A stretch of 64,000 nucleotides of DNA, taken from positions 15,368,743 to 15,432,742 of the forward strand of contig OY821772.1 of the NCBI GenBank assembly GCA_963682175.1, given 5' to 3'. The DNA is from Triglochin maritima. Taxonomy: Eukaryota > Streptophyta > Magnoliopsida > Alismatales > Juncaginaceae. Position 1 is the first letter of the stretch. Every line of letters begins with the position of its first letter. A model generated the notes under the pieces. That model had not been told where the DNA came from. It searched no databases and saw only the letters and a list, made by a program, of their open reading frames with translations. Shown here piece by piece: positions 43,766 to 56,472 of this stretch. The position numbers and the translations under genes were made by a program.

Positions 43766-44420
43766 GTGAAGGTTAACATCCCCTTGTTGGATGTCATCCA
43801 AGAAATACCTCAATATGCCAAAGTGTTGAAAGATCTCTGCACAACCAAGAGGAAGACCAATGTTCCTAAGAAAGCATTCTTGGCTGGAAATGTCAGCTCA
43901 CTTTTGTCCAATTCGACCTACACAAAATACAATGACCCTAGATGTCCTACTATTTAGTGTACGATATGAGACACTAGCATGAGTAATGTATTGCTTGATT
44001 TAGGATCGGTGGTCAACCTCCTCCCATTTTCTGTTTATCAACATTTGAACTTGGGAGAATTGAAACCATCTAAGATCACCCTCCAATTGGCGGATATATC
44101 CATTCATGTCCCAAAGGGGATTATTGAGGATGTGCTCATCAAAGTTGGGGATTTTATATTTCCAGTAGATTTTGTCGTCATCGATACCAACCCTGTTGCA
44201 AACACCCACTGACAAATACCTTTGATTTTGGGTAGATTATTTCTGGCAACCTCAAATGGCTTAATTAATTGTAGAAATAGTCTCATGAAGCTCTCATTCG
44301 GTAACATGAGTGTCGAGTTTCATGTATTCAACTCTGGTAGGCAACAGGAGCCCTTGGACCAACCTTTAAATCTCAACCTCATCCGCCAATTAGAGAAAGC
44401 ACCACAAGATCAATAAACAC
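43766..44420 (+). pseudogene. pro: Protease of element H
   Basis: KVNIPLLDVIQEIPQYAKVLKDL, then VLLDLGSVVNLLPFS with the DLG triad, LQLADISIHVPKG, and LFLATSNGLINCRNS. Colinear with B residues 640-810 with three interrupting stops (near 43958, 44213 and 44415). Confidence 0.82.
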
Positions 44421-45029
44421 CCTCAACACCAATGGAACCTATTGAGAATGTTTGTGTGCCCAACGAAAACTCATTGTGTATCTTCACATTGCAACAGAGT
44501 GAGCTGACATGAAACATGAATACACAAAGGGAGTGCTTGTTGGATGATTGAGTTAGGACTGCTAATGAGGAGGAAACACCTCATCATATGCCCATTCGAG
44601 AAAGTATCTTTACCCATGTCCAATGACCGTTGAGCATCATGAGCTTCATCTTGACTCCAACAAGGACCCACCTACGACCGAGCTTATGATTGATAATATA
44701 AAGGAGATTGGGTCGACATTGCTGGACGACTTGGGGAGAAGCCCCATACTTAGTGCAACATGTGTGTCACATCACACGAATGAGCCTAAGCAACTCATTC
44801 CTATGCATCCGCCTTTTGGTTGGAGGGTTTTGTTCGACGAGCAACTAAACCCTCGTCGGGCAACACAACTCTACTCATTCACATTGTCTACACCCAACCA
44901 ATATCAAGAGGGGTTTGAGCCTTTCAGTTTTGACCTTTCACCCTCATGATACCTCAGAGTACCAGTGATGCGGGCCCATTGTGGTAAATCTCTGGTTCAC
45001 ATGACTCGATGTTCTCATTTGATGTTCCT
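44421..45029 (+). pseudogene. RT-stub segment of element H
   Basis: Open 44623-44949: LHLDSNKDPPTTELM, LLDDLGRSPILS, IPMHPPFGWRVLFDEQLNP and GFEPFSFDLSP, matching the B C-terminus. A one-base shift after 44945 leads on to MFSFDVP and a stop near 45030. Same vestigial RT finger as in B and K. Confidence 0.75.
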
Positions 45030-46626
45030 TGACCAAATAATTATTAGAATAACTTTGTGGATGTATATATCTTGTTTATAATAAAAAAGGAACAAAAGAC
45101 TCCAAAAGTGAGCATTGGTTGTGTGGCCCCAGCCCTTGAGTATTTGGGCCCCATTTGTTTGACGTATTTGTATTCCCTTTTTACGTATCTCACAGGTTTT
45201 GAAGAGAATTTGGGTTTATGTCCATCAACATAACCATGAACTCCCATTTGCGCTTCATGTTGGTGAGATCTTTTCTTTTTCATGCAAAAATCCATGTAGT
45301 AACATACTCACATTCATTGAGGACAATGCATGGAGTAAGTGTATGTGTGTGTGGGGGTGCTTTAGGTGTGTACATAGTTTTGTGTGTCTTTTTTTGTTTC
45401 ACCTTCTTTTGTTTACTTTTCTAGGGTCATGTTAGTGTAATGCATTTAATATCGATATATTTGCTTGCCATGATCCTTGGGTGACTTGTCTTCTTTTGTT
45501 TGCCATTGTGCTTTCATTTTCCAGTTCTTTCAAAAATCTGATGTGTTTGCGAAAGAAAATGTTTTGTGGGGTTTGTGTATGTGTTTAGCGTATGCAAAAC
45601 CATTTTGAGGCAATCAAAAGAGAAGCTCCCAGAATTGACTTGAACATGATGCATTAGGATATCTAGTATATCGGCTTTAAGTATTATCGAGTCGTAAGGA
45701 TGCACCCCGGTATTCCGTTGGGGTGAGTAATCATAATGTATCAGTACTCAAACAATTAAAGAAGTCCACCTTGAACCTAGTGAGTCAAATAATTTATGTA
45801 TGTTAGTATAAGGAAGTTTGCTGTAGTCAGGGACCTTTAAAATTTTGTTGTGAAACTTTAACTTTAGGTGTTTTGGTTCCAATGTAGATAATAAATAAGT
45901 GGTGTTCTCTATTCTAGCACGGCTCCTATCACTCAGGAAATTAGGTCCGAGATGACTTAGTGCCTGGTGCTTTCGAGTCATCTGACTTGGGACGCACCGA
46001 CTGAACTCCCGTTACACGGGTGGTAGGGATCGACTCTATGTGGAGATTTGGGGGAAGGTGTATGTGATAGTGTAAGTCCTCACGGACACTGATGCAGGAA
46101 ACCTGACCTAGGGAGAATAAAACACCAACTAGTGTAAATCATAATACTCCAAAAAAAATTGATGAAAAAAAAGAAAAAAGAAGACAAATAAGAACATTAA
46201 TGAACTTTATACGATGTATCACTTTAAGAAGTTAAGGTCGCCCATATCTTTCACTTAAGTCGTTCATTAACTTTCATAAATGGTTCATTAGGCTACGTGT
46301 GTGGACTGATTATATATATAGAGTTGGCCCATAGAATTACCGTGTCCAATGATCGACAAATGATTAGTGCGTAGGTGTATCCGCTAGGTTGAATAATGCA
46401 TCTATGTTTGGATTTGTGGGTGTATCCGCTGAAAACCCTAAAGAGACAACACTCCTCCTCCTTCGCGATAATGGGGTTTAACGGCTTGTTGCACATGCTA
46501 AGTGCAACCGCGATTCCTACGAAAGTGAGTTAGGATTTCCCAATTTTACGAATGTTTTTTCCTTTCTTTCAATTTTCTCTTTGTTTGTTTTGCTCGGGAC
46601 TAGAAAAAGTTAAGTGTGAGGGTATT
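45030..46626 (+). other. 3' UTR and PPT of element H
   Basis: CATTG-AGGA-CAATG at 45315-45328 with a G-rich tract following, the CCCGTTACACGGG hairpin near 46008-46020, and a PPT GTGAGGGTATT at the LTR. No coding sequence recognised. Confidence 0.72.
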
Positions 46627-47239
46627 TGATTGATATCATATTATGTATATATTTGTATCTTATATCCTCTATTTTTATCCTAATCATTGCTACATAACGA
46701 GTTTTATGTTTATAAGTTTCATGAATAAAACAAGTGAGAATAAGAGACAAAAAAGACCTAAAAGCAAGAGAAAGGATTGAATTGTGAGGTTTATGGACTG
46801 AGAAGCAAGAGAGAAGGACCCAGATGTAAACCAAAAGGACCAATGAGTAAATCGAGAAACTCTACACCATCATGAGGAGTATTTTGGCAATTTAGATTCG
46901 GGCCTACCCTCAAAAAACCAATCCAAGTGAACTCCACGTGCCAAATTAAAGCAATTAAGAAGGAAACAAAAACTAGGGCCAATTAGTCCAACATGGAATT
47001 CAAAATATCTTTGTTAGGTCTTTAGTTAGTTTTGGTCAATCTTTAGTTGCTTTCTTTGCATTTGTTAATTACTAGTTTAGTGTAGTCTAGTTTAGCATAA
47101 TCAAATCTCTTATCCCCTATTTTGCCACTTGATTTCTGACAAACCAGAGACTACTCACCGCCCTACGGATCGACCCGTAGTTGCCCCGTTTTCACCGACG
47201 GCTGTGAACTTGCGGTCTGGACTTTAATCAAATCTAACA
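46627..47239 (+). repeat. 3' LTR of H (internal deletion)
   Basis: Begins TGATTGATATCAT, ends AATCTAACA. About 1 kb present in the 5' LTR, including the TATA box and palindrome, is missing at the join near 46996. U5 hairpin CCGT...ACGG at 47186-47201. Confidence 0.8.
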
Positions 47240-47661
47240 ACCCACGTGATGAGATTGACATGTAAGTTTATGGTTATCTTTAGCCTTTTCTTAAGTAGTA
47301 TTTTGTTTGTTTTAATGATGGTAATAAATCTTAATCCATGTACAGACACACATTGAGATTTTAATGACGGCTGTGGTTTTTTATAGATTGCATGTCATTT
47401 GGGTTTAATTTGTACACACACATGTATCACACATCTACAGTTTTGTACGCCTCCTCCACCTCCTACGAGACTAGTTATATTAGTTTTTTGTTGATTCACG
47501 TCGCACTCATTAGTTAGTTTAGATACTCTCAATCTCCATTTTATTCCCCCACTCGAGTATGGTCGACGACAACCTGCACTCGCTCCTTGAGGACACGACC
47601 CGTACTTGCCACTGCTTCAACACAGTCATGCATTTGTAATTTTGAACTTTAAATCCCAACA
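47240..47661 (+). repeat. LTR-like remnant upstream of G
   Basis: The last 90 bp have the U5 layout of the Athila LTRs here (CGACCCGTACTTGCC, hairpin ACTG...CAGT 47611-47626, end AATCCCAACA). The start is not definable and no PBS follows. Whether it is the 5' LTR of G cannot be decided, since the rest of G's 3' LTR is outside the window. Confidence 0.5.
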
Positions 47662-48470
47662 CTAAACCTGCTCTTAATCGGGGTGGGTAGCGGAAAAAAA
47701 TAAAATATTGTTGATTAACTCGCCAGTGTTTGGCAGGGCACGAAGCGGTGGGCAGGAAACGTACCCCCTTTCCACCCTAGAATATATCAAATACTTCTAT
47801 GCCAACTTGGACGTCACCTTTGACACCGACTCTGATGAAGAGACGAAGGTCATGACTTGGATAGATTTATAGACTCACGACATCACCACCACTGTCATTT
47901 GGAACATCCACACACTTCCAATTTATGATGAACCACTTGCAATCCCCTATGTCAATTTTGGAAAGATGGTATGGTAACTTGACACTCCCTCGCTTAAAGG
48001 CGGTGCTACACTTGATCACAAGGATCTCGAGCCAAAATTTTGCATTCTCAACAACATTGCTTGTTGGAATCTCTATCCAACTCGTGGACAACAAGAATAT
48101 CTCATAAAAAGCTTAATGTGAACCTTTATCACTTGATTACGAAGAATCTTGTCAATTGGTCTCGTTACGTCATTCGCTACATGCTCAATGTTACGAACAA
48201 CTCCACCCTATCCTATTGGATGATCACTACTAGAATCATGAATGTCCTCGAAATCAAATTTGAAGACTTTGCCTCCACCACCAAGCATCAACCTTTCTAT
48301 TCTTCTACTCTGTTCTTGATAGGTCTTTTTGAGGATGGCAATGATTTTCCTATGAAAGCCAAGAGAAAGGTCGAGGAGGTTGTAGTTGTTGAAGAAGGAA
48401 GGGAGATGTTGAAGATGGCGAGGAAGGTGATGATGAGCCTGTGAAAGAAGAGGTTATGGAGGTTGATGAT
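47662..48470 (+). pseudogene. ORF3-like (plant transposon protein type) remnant
   Basis: Broken frames give EYIKYFYANLDVTFDTDSDEE, a Pro/Trp-rich region, then from 48040 an open 134-codon piece with LITKNLVNWSRYVIRYML and HQPFYSSTLFLIGLF, ending in an acidic/basic tail. It recalls the accessory ORF of Athila-type elements. Its position upstream of RT is unexpected and suggests a separate element fragment. Confidence 0.5.
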
Positions 48471-49104
48471 ACCCTTCAAGGTAGTTTTCCTTCTAAACCG
48501 TCAACTTTACTAAGGGAACAAGCCTATTAGACCCATTATCTTGCCCTGTATGCATTTGGAGGCAACATTTATGGTAGATCCACCTCTACTAAGCAAGGAT
48601 GGACGAATAAACCTGAGTAAGCTTGGAACAACTCCTTTTGGGATTATTCTGGATCTTACTACTACATTCTGATGTATGAGGCATATCCGGGATACCTAAG
48701 AACATTGATGACTTAAGCTATCACATGCAGCGCATGGAGATGATGGTCGTTGATCCAACATTCATATGCAAGACTTACGACATCATATGGATCATCAATT
48801 TGATCAAGTGGTCAACACCAACCGTGAGATCCTTGACTATTCATGGTCAAGTCAAGCAAGTCCCATCGCTTTAAGATTGATTACTTTCCCTACCTTGCTT
48901 AGGTTATTTCCCTATTTATGTTATTTGCTTGTGTTATTTGTTTTGAATTGCCCTTTCTAGTGTACCTTTTTGCTTATGTTATCCTTCCTTAATGAAATGA
49001 ATTTAATTCTAAATGTCTACTTGTGCACGTGTTTTCATATATTTGATTGGACTATATGATGTCTGACAAAAGGGGAGAAGTAAGTTCTTGAAGTAAGTTC
49101 ATAC
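48471..49104 (+). other. Non-coding stretch before the G pol remnant
   Basis: Only short ORFs. T-rich near 48890-49010. No LTR end or PBS recognised. Confidence 0.4.
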
Positions 49105-51700
49105 CCTTAAGTCACTTCTTTTGGAGAATAAAGAGGCTATGGGGTGGTCCTTGAAAGATATTAAAGGAATAATCCCAAGTATAGTGCAACACCAGATCCA
49201 CATGGAAGAGTATTCTTGGCCTCACCGGGACCCACAACGAACACTAAATCATGTGCTTAAAGAGGTTGTTCGAAAGAAATCGCTCAAATGCTTGGATAAT
49301 GGCATAATTTACTCCATTTTGGACAATTTGTTGGTAAGTCCAGTACATGTGGTTCAGAAGAAGTCTTGCACGACTGTAGTTAAAAATGAGCATAACAAGT
49401 TGTGACCAACTCATTTGCAAAGCTCATAACAGTTACGCAGAAAGATCTTTTCCCTCTATCACTCATCAACCAGATATTGGAAAGATTGTCTAGACATGAG
49501 TATTATTATTTTCTTGATGGATACTCTAGTTACAACTAAATCCTCATTGCCCTGAAGATCAAGAAAAGACTACTTTTACTTGTCCATTTCGAATGTTTGC
49601 TTACCATTGCATGCCTTTTGGGTTTTGTAACGCTCCAACAACGTTTTCAAATGTGTATGATTAGCATTTTCTCAGATATGGTAGAGTGTTTCCTTGCAAG
49701 CTTCATGGACGACTTCTCCATACTTTGTGCTCCTTTGAGGAATACCTCTATCACTTGAGTCTTGTCTACAAGCATTGTAGAGAGAAGAACCTCACTCTGA
49801 ATTGGAAAAAATGTCACTTTATGGTTAAGTGAGGGGTCATACTTGGGCGTGTACGTAGTCTCGAGTAAGGGTATAGAGGTTGACCCTGCAAAAATAAGGT
49901 TATTAAAAATCTTCCACCACAATGTAATGTTGAGGATATTCACACCTTTCTATGGCATGCAAGATGTTATAAGATGTTCATTAAGGATTTCAGTAAGATA
50001 GCTCAACTTCTCCCTGAGTTATTAAGGAAAGAGGTCAATTTCGAGCTCACACTTGAATGTGTTCGTGCGTTCTTGACTTTAAAGCAAAAGCTGACTTTAG
50101 CGCCCATAATTAAGGCACTAGTGTTGACCGTCCCCTTAAGGTGATGTGTGATGCATTGGATTTTGCTGTGGGAGCGGTGTTTGGGCATAGAATTAACAAC
50201 ATTCCTCAAGTGGTCTACTATGCTAGTAGAACACTCAATGATGCCCAAGTAAGATATACCGTGACTGAGAAAGAATTTTGGGCTATTGTATTTGTTTTGG
50301 AGAAATTCCGATCACACTTGATAGACTCTCGTGTGATAATTTATTCTGAACACATGGTTATCAAGCACCTCTGGGCAAAGAAAGATGTTAAATCCTGGTT
50401 ACTAAGATGGATGGTGTTGCTATAGGAATGTGATTCAGAATTTGGATAAAAAGGGGTGCAAAAATGTGGTGGTTGACCACCTGTCTCGACTAAAGACACC
50501 CAACTTGCAGGAAATCATGATCAATGATAGTTTTCCTAATGAGCAATTGTTCACGATTAAGGACAACCCTTGGTTCGCCAATATCGTGAACTACTGTGTC
50601 ATCGAGCAACTTCCTTTGGGTTGGACAAAATCTGATTAAGCCAAATTTTGATTGAGTCAAAATTTTCCACTAGGATGACCTCTATCAGTTCATATATGGA
50701 CCCGACCAAATTTTTAGGTGGTGCATCCCAAATAATGAGTTCCAAAGTGTGCTCCAATTTTTCATTCGGATGCATAGAGAATACACTTTGGAGCTAAGAA
50801 AACTGCCACAAAGGTGCTCCAATCTGGATTCTACTGGCCCACGTGTTTCAAAGATACTTACGAATTTTGTAAGCAATGTTATAGGTGCCAGGGCCAGAAT
50901 AGTATGGCGAGATATGATGCCTTTGCAAAATATCATTGTCTTCAATATCTTCGATGTATGGGGCATCGACTTCATGAGGTATCTTCCCAAACTTTTGGTA
51001 ATGTTTATATTTTGGCGGTTATTGACTATGTGTCTAAGTGGGTTGAGGCTATCCCCACTAAGTCCAATGACAAAAAGTTGTCACCAAATTGTGAAGGGAC
51101 ATTCTCACACGATTTGGTACACTAGTATCATAATTTGCGACCGGAGCATCCACTTCTGTAATCTCTCTTTTGGGGCACTTATGAGGAAGTATTCGATCAC
51201 CTACAAGCTTGTGACCCCATATCATCTACAAGGCTTTCCATCTACCCGTCAAGCTCGAGCATCGTGCTTTCTAGGTGATCAAGAACCTGAATATGGATCT
51301 TGATCAAGTACGGGCTCAACGTAAGCTCGACATTGTGGAGTTTGGAAGAGTTACACAATGATGCGTATGAAAACACCTAGATTCATAAGTCCCGAGCAAA
51401 AAAGGTTTCATGATTGCATGATTATGTGAAAAGCGTTTTTGACCGGGCAGAAGACATTGCTCTAAACTCCTGTCTTCATGTGTTTGTGGGTAAGCTCTGT
51501 AGTGGCTGGTCACGCCCATTTATTGTGCAAATTGTACTCCTTGATGGAGCAGTTGAAATCCTGAACCCAAGGATTTGAGACATGTTCAAAGTTAATGGAC
51601 AATGCTTCAAACCTTACTTGGAGGGGGCACCAGCTGAATTCTAGGAGGTTATGATCCTTCATAAACTTCTCTCGCACAACCATTTGAATGGTTGAGATTT
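49105..51700 (+). pseudogene. pol: RT-RNase H-integrase remnant of element G
   Basis: Heavily broken. RT start: ENKEAMGWSLKDIKG, DPQRTLNHVLKEVV, LDNGIIYSILDN. Then CMPFGFCNAP, NLTLNWKKCHFMVK, RNase H CDALDFAVGAVFGHR and TEKEFWAIVF, VVDHLSRL. Integrase: [37 protein letters not shown] and a GQCFKPYLEGAP end. All blocks are colinear with A and C, and the sequence is nearer to C (KPYLEGAP). No gag or protease precedes it. Confidence 0.85.
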
Positions 51701-52563
51701 CATATTTGTACATAATGTTAAAAAACTCTCTTCATTGTTGAAGCTATCGAGCACGAACGCACAAGAACTACAAGAGACCGGACGCTTCATGATCCTTTGG
51801 GTTGCAATATTGAGTAAAGCGCACATTTGACTTGGTCAACTTCAGGACCTGCATGAAAATCAAGGAGCTTCTGCACCTATTTTCCAATTTCAAAGAGTTT
51901 GAGGGGGTTTAACCGTAATTTTTTCACACAAAACCCTAGCTATTTAAATCACCTATTCCTTGAGTTTTCTCTCATCCCACCCAAGGAAAATTCAACCATT
52001 TGCCCCCACCAAACCTCTGCCCTTTGCTCTCCGAGGTCGCAGTCTCGAAGCACCAAATTGTTGACCAACAACGGACGATAAACCATTACTGGCGGGTCCA
52101 TAAGCTCCTCTTAGGCACCGGCTTGTCGTGGTGGTCTAACACATATTGTTCTCGCATTTTCTTCATTTTCCCGTATGTTACCACATCGTGCATTTTCTTG
52201 GTGGTGCGATAAGCTTGGTGGTGGTTTGGTCGTATTTTTTCATGTCTTATATTTATCCTCCAGTCCTTAAATCATGTTTTTGTGGCTACTAAAAAATCAA
52301 AATTCCATTTATGGTGGTAGCAGGAATCCTTCCTTGATTTTTTTCGGAAAATAGACTTCCCCAATCTACCAGTAGCGACTAAATAACCACTAGTAGCGAG
52401 TGGTTTAAGCCGGATTTTGGTAGGTTTTGTTCTGTTGGTTTCTAGGGCCGTGAACAGTCTACTGGGCTAGTCTGGTCTATGCCTGCATCTCTATCTCCTT
52501 CCTTCGCAATCACTGCAGTAGTGGACACCACGTAAAGGTTGCCTCTGGTAGGCTACAAGTATA
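51701..52563 (+). other. Spacer between integrase and ORF3 in G
   Basis: 860 bp without a recognisable gene. It has a T/C-rich leader-like section and a TATTTAAAT (about 51946) that could serve as an internal promoter for ORF3; this is speculative. Confidence 0.4.
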
Positions 52564-53297
52564 ATGGAATCTGATTTTGCCTTTATAATTACTTGTTTAG
52601 GTACGCCTTTTGATGTTCGTATTGCCAAATTTGGGTGGACCCCACAACTTTATTGGGACTGGAGTTGGCATTCTGCCCCAACCTTGGTAAATTTATTTTA
52701 TCGTTCCCTAACCGACGAAGGTGAATGTATGATGTTCACCATCAATGGCAATACCTATCTACTCACTCCCGATATCATCGCGGATGTTACCAGGTTACCC
52801 TTTTGGGATTGTAAGGTCTACCAACGCAATACACTGAATTCCTATCGTCTGGTGATGGGTAGAGGGAACCTGGTAAACTCTCATGGGAGTTTGAGTAATG
52901 CTTATCTATACAAAAATGTGTATGTAGCTTCTCGGTTAGTGAGCAAGAATATCTTGGGGTTGCGGAACCACTACACCTTTTCCGTAGTCTGCCTAGACTT
53001 GCTATATGTCTTAATGACTAGAGCTCAACACTTCATCTGCAATGAACTCTTCTGCATGCTGCAAAAATTGTACGGGACGGAAGGTAGCCCTTGCCCATAG
53101 TCATCACTAGGATTTGCAGTCATTTCGACTCCTGGTGGGACCAAGACAATGAAGAGGACGTTTGTGTCCACTCCTCTAACGGTTTTATGGACTCGAACAC
53201 CTTATTCAACTACGACGTCGACACATTGTCACTGTCCGAGCAAAATGCAGTCTTTCAAAGCAAAATCTTAAGATCTACAAGATGCTCAAGAAGCTAG
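52564..53297 (+). pseudogene. ORF3 of element G (one frameshift)
   Basis: Open 52564-53100, then by a one-base shift near 53090 in the frame ending 53297 (ITRICSHFDSWW). Homologue of A's ORF3: TLVNLFYRSLT, LLTPDIIADVTRLP, AYLYKNVYVASRLVSKNI and LLYVLMTRAQHFIC align in order. No signal peptide. The spread of this ORF over two diverged elements argues that it is a regular component. Confidence 0.75.
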
Positions 53298-54637
53298 GGC
53301 CAGTGGGTTCTTCCTCAAAGGGGGTGTCCTCTTGGCGACGACAAAAGTCACAGTAGTTGGTTAGGCCTTACATTTCATTTTTTCCATACATTGTGGATAA
53401 TGCACGACTTTAGTGTAGGGGGAGTTTTACCATTTGTATATAGTCGAGTATTTTCTGTTTCTTTTTTTCTTTTGTTCGTATTGTTAGGATCATGATGCTG
53501 CAATTTACTTTGATATATCTTGTAAAACCATGATCTTTGGGTGACTTGGCTTCTTTTTTTTGTCGAGTGCTTTAATTTTTTCATTTCTTTCAAATCTTCA
53601 TGTGTTTGCGAAAGAAAATGTTTTGAGAGTTTTACATGTGTTTAGCATTTTCCAAACCGTTGAGAGGCAAACTAAAAAAGGAAGCGCCCAAAATCGACTT
53701 GAACATTATGCATTAAGATATCTAGTACACCAACTTTAGGTATTATCGAGTCGTAAGGATGCACCTCAATTTTTACTTACGCGGAGAGTAATCATGGGGT
53801 TTTAGTTCTCAAACAAATAATGCATTACACTCTGAACATTCTGAATCGAAGAATCCGTGCTTGTTAGTATAAGGAAGTTTGTTGAAGCAAGGGAACCTTA
53901 AACTCTTATTGTGAAACCTTAAGTGTAGGGGTTTTGGTTATATGTAGATAGGAAAACTAATATGTAGATAGGAAACCTTAAGTGTAGGGCTTTTGAGTCA
54001 CCTTAAGTGTAGGGTGATTTCGAGGGGGAAAGTAGATCGGAATTAATATCTGACTTGGGATGCATTAATTGAACTCCCGTTACACGGGTGGTAGGGATCG
54101 TGCTAGGTGAAGATTTAAGGGAAGGTGTACGTCATGGTGTAAGTCCTCACAAGCAATTGAACACCAACAAGTTTTAATACCTTGTTATAAAATAAAATAA
54201 AACGTGAAAAAAAGAAAAAAAATTAAATAAGAACCATAATGGACTTTACATGGCGTATCACTTGAGGAGTTAAGGATGTCTTTCACTTAAGTCCTTCATT
54301 AACTTTTACGAATGGTTCCCTAGGCTAAGTATGTGGACATGATACATAATATAGAGTTGGCATGTAGGATTACCGTGTCCAATGATCGACAAAAGTAGGT
54401 CCATGGAGTCTGGTTGTTTGGTTGAATAATGCATCAATGTTCCAATTTTGTCGGTATATCCTCTGAAAACACTCAAGAGACACCACATCTCCTTTTTGGC
54501 TACAAGGGAGTTTAACAACTTGTTGCACGTGCTATGTGCAACCACGATTCCTACGAAAACGAGTTAGGATTTCCCATTTCAATATTTTTATTTATTTATT
54601 TTGCTCAAGACTAGTAAAAGATAAGTATGGGAGTATT
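53298..54637 (+). other. 3' UTR and PPT of element G
   Basis: Degenerate CATTG-TGGA-TAATG (53389-53402) followed by TAGTGTAGGGGGAG, the CCCGTTACACGGG hairpin near 54079-54091, a local triplication of CCTTAAGTGTAGGG (about 53920-54010), and a PPT TATGGGAGTATT at the LTR. Confidence 0.7.
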
Positions 54638-55660
54638 TGATTAACACCATATCATCTAGTGCATTCATTCTATATATCCTTTATTTCACCCCATATTATG
54701 CTATCGGGTATTTGTTTCTTACAATTCAGGGTTTAGGTAATAAAGAAGCAAAAAAGACCTAAATGAAAGAAGAATTGACTTATTTGAAAGTTTTTTGACC
54801 TATTTGTAATGCCCAAGGACTGGACTAAATATTAGGAAGGACCCAAGTGAAAACCCAGAGGGATGAAATTGTAAAGAAAATTATGTCACAGAAAGGTCAT
54901 AACGTCATTAACTTGAGGAGTAATTCTATAATTAAGACCAAATTGGCTAAAGACAATGGACCATGGCTCAACCCCACAGGCACCAAAGCAAACTTAACTC
55001 GGTGTACAAATTCCAGATGGATCAGGGTAACCATATCTGACAGTGGAGGACTTTTATCCGTCGTTGGTGGTTTCCTTGAATCTGTTTAAGCCATAATTTC
55101 TCCAGTGGGTTGGTTAGTCGGGTTAAAGCACTCCAGAATATCCAGATCTTATATTTAGTCGTCTGTTTACTCTTAGATTACTCCAGACCCTCTAATATTC
55201 TATAAATACACTTGTAATCCTTCAATTTCTCTTCTTCTCCTTATTAGGTTTGGTTTATTTTTTCTTAGTAGAGTAGTGGAGGAGAGGAGAAAACACTTGT
55301 AAGTTGTAATCTTGTTTCATTAATCAAATATTTGTGGTCGTTGTTTACATCTTGTTTTGATTAAATCTAGTTCTCTCTACATGTGGATGTGTTGTTTTTA
55401 TTTTTTTCATATGTTAACATGATAATTAGTGAGTAATACATCCACATTAGGGGGTGGAGAATGATGTGAAGTGTGAATGTTATTAGATTTGTGTGTTTTA
55501 ATCTTAATCTTGGAGCTTCAAATGATTTTCATAGACATTTTGATGGGTTTATGATTTATTACTCTTGCCTTTGATGTGTTAATGGTCCTAATGGATGCTT
55601 AGCACATTCTTTGCTTAATTGGTCCACTTTATGAGTAATGATGACGGGAGGATAAGATTG
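54638..55660 (+). repeat. 3' LTR of element G, interrupted by F1
   Basis: Starts TGATTAACACCATATC after the PPT. TATA box TATAAATAC near 55200-55208; the GGGGGTGGAG block typical of these LTRs near 55450. Cut at 55661 by copia LTR F1. The remainder is not in the window. Confidence 0.75.
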
Positions 55661-56472
55661 TGTTGGCCTTTTGGCCTTAGTCTATGTTTTGATGATTTAA
55701 TCAACCTAATGTTAATTACAATCAGTGTAGAGTAACACACATTATAAATAGCATATATATTGTTTGTGCTAACTTCTACAAGTGATCAAAACTCAAGGAA
55801 GAAAGGAAATTAAGTCAAGACATGTAATAAAGCTTATTTGAAGACATGTAATCTTGATTTATTTTGAGGCTTAGGAACATTGTGTAATTGAGCATACTTG
55901 AGCTAAAATCAACTTAAACACATACTAGGTTCCTTATAGAAGTCACACACAAAATTTCACAACATTTGGATTTCAATAGATTACCCAAACTAGAACAATA
56001 AAACACGTAAACCAAACCTAGTCTGCCAGTGCCAATTCGGTCGACCGGAACGAGTTCTTCGTTCGACCGATTGGGTCTGTTAATACTGTTAGCCTAGGTG
56101 TTGAACCGGTCTACCGTTGCAAGCCTTTTGTTCGATCGTCTACACGTGTCAAGTGACCGTTAGACTAATCATATTTCCCAAAACCCATATTTTACCAGAC
56201 TTCCGGTCGACCATCATTTACCTATCGATCGACCGATAAAACAATCTTTGGTCACCCTGAACACTCTAGAAGTTTCCAGTCGAACGTCTCCTAGAGTTAG
56301 GTTGACCGAAACTCATTTTCTCCTTGAATCCAGAAGTGTTTAGAAGTTGCCGGTCGAACAAACCTTTTCCTTAGTTCGACCGATCCATCCTTTACCAGAC
56401 CAAAACCCCTAGAACGGTCGACCGATCCCCAATTTAGTTCGACCATTCACTTAAGTGAACTTAAGTTACAAC
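55661..56472 (+). repeat. Copia LTR F1, left part
   Basis: TGTTGGCCTTTTGGCC start, same family as E1's LTRs. GGTCGACC motifs at 56038, 56205 and 56414. Split by F2. Its continuation appears to be 63785 onward. Confidence 0.75.

Larger units (their letters stand above)
32571..47239 (+). mobile_element. Element H: decayed gag-protease-(RT stub) Athila relative, interrupted by K
   Basis: 5' LTR in two pieces (32575-33842 and 40916-40954) around the K insertion, degenerate PBS, leader, gag, protease, RT stub, 3' UTR, PPT and 3' LTR 46627-47239. Same organisation as B, read on the plus strand, with many stops. Confidence 0.8.

Noticed and set aside
47662..47720. Possible MITE end (TCTTAATCGGGGTGGG) resembling GACCATCCTTAACGGGG at 27320
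   Set aside because: Too short and without a partner end at either place.
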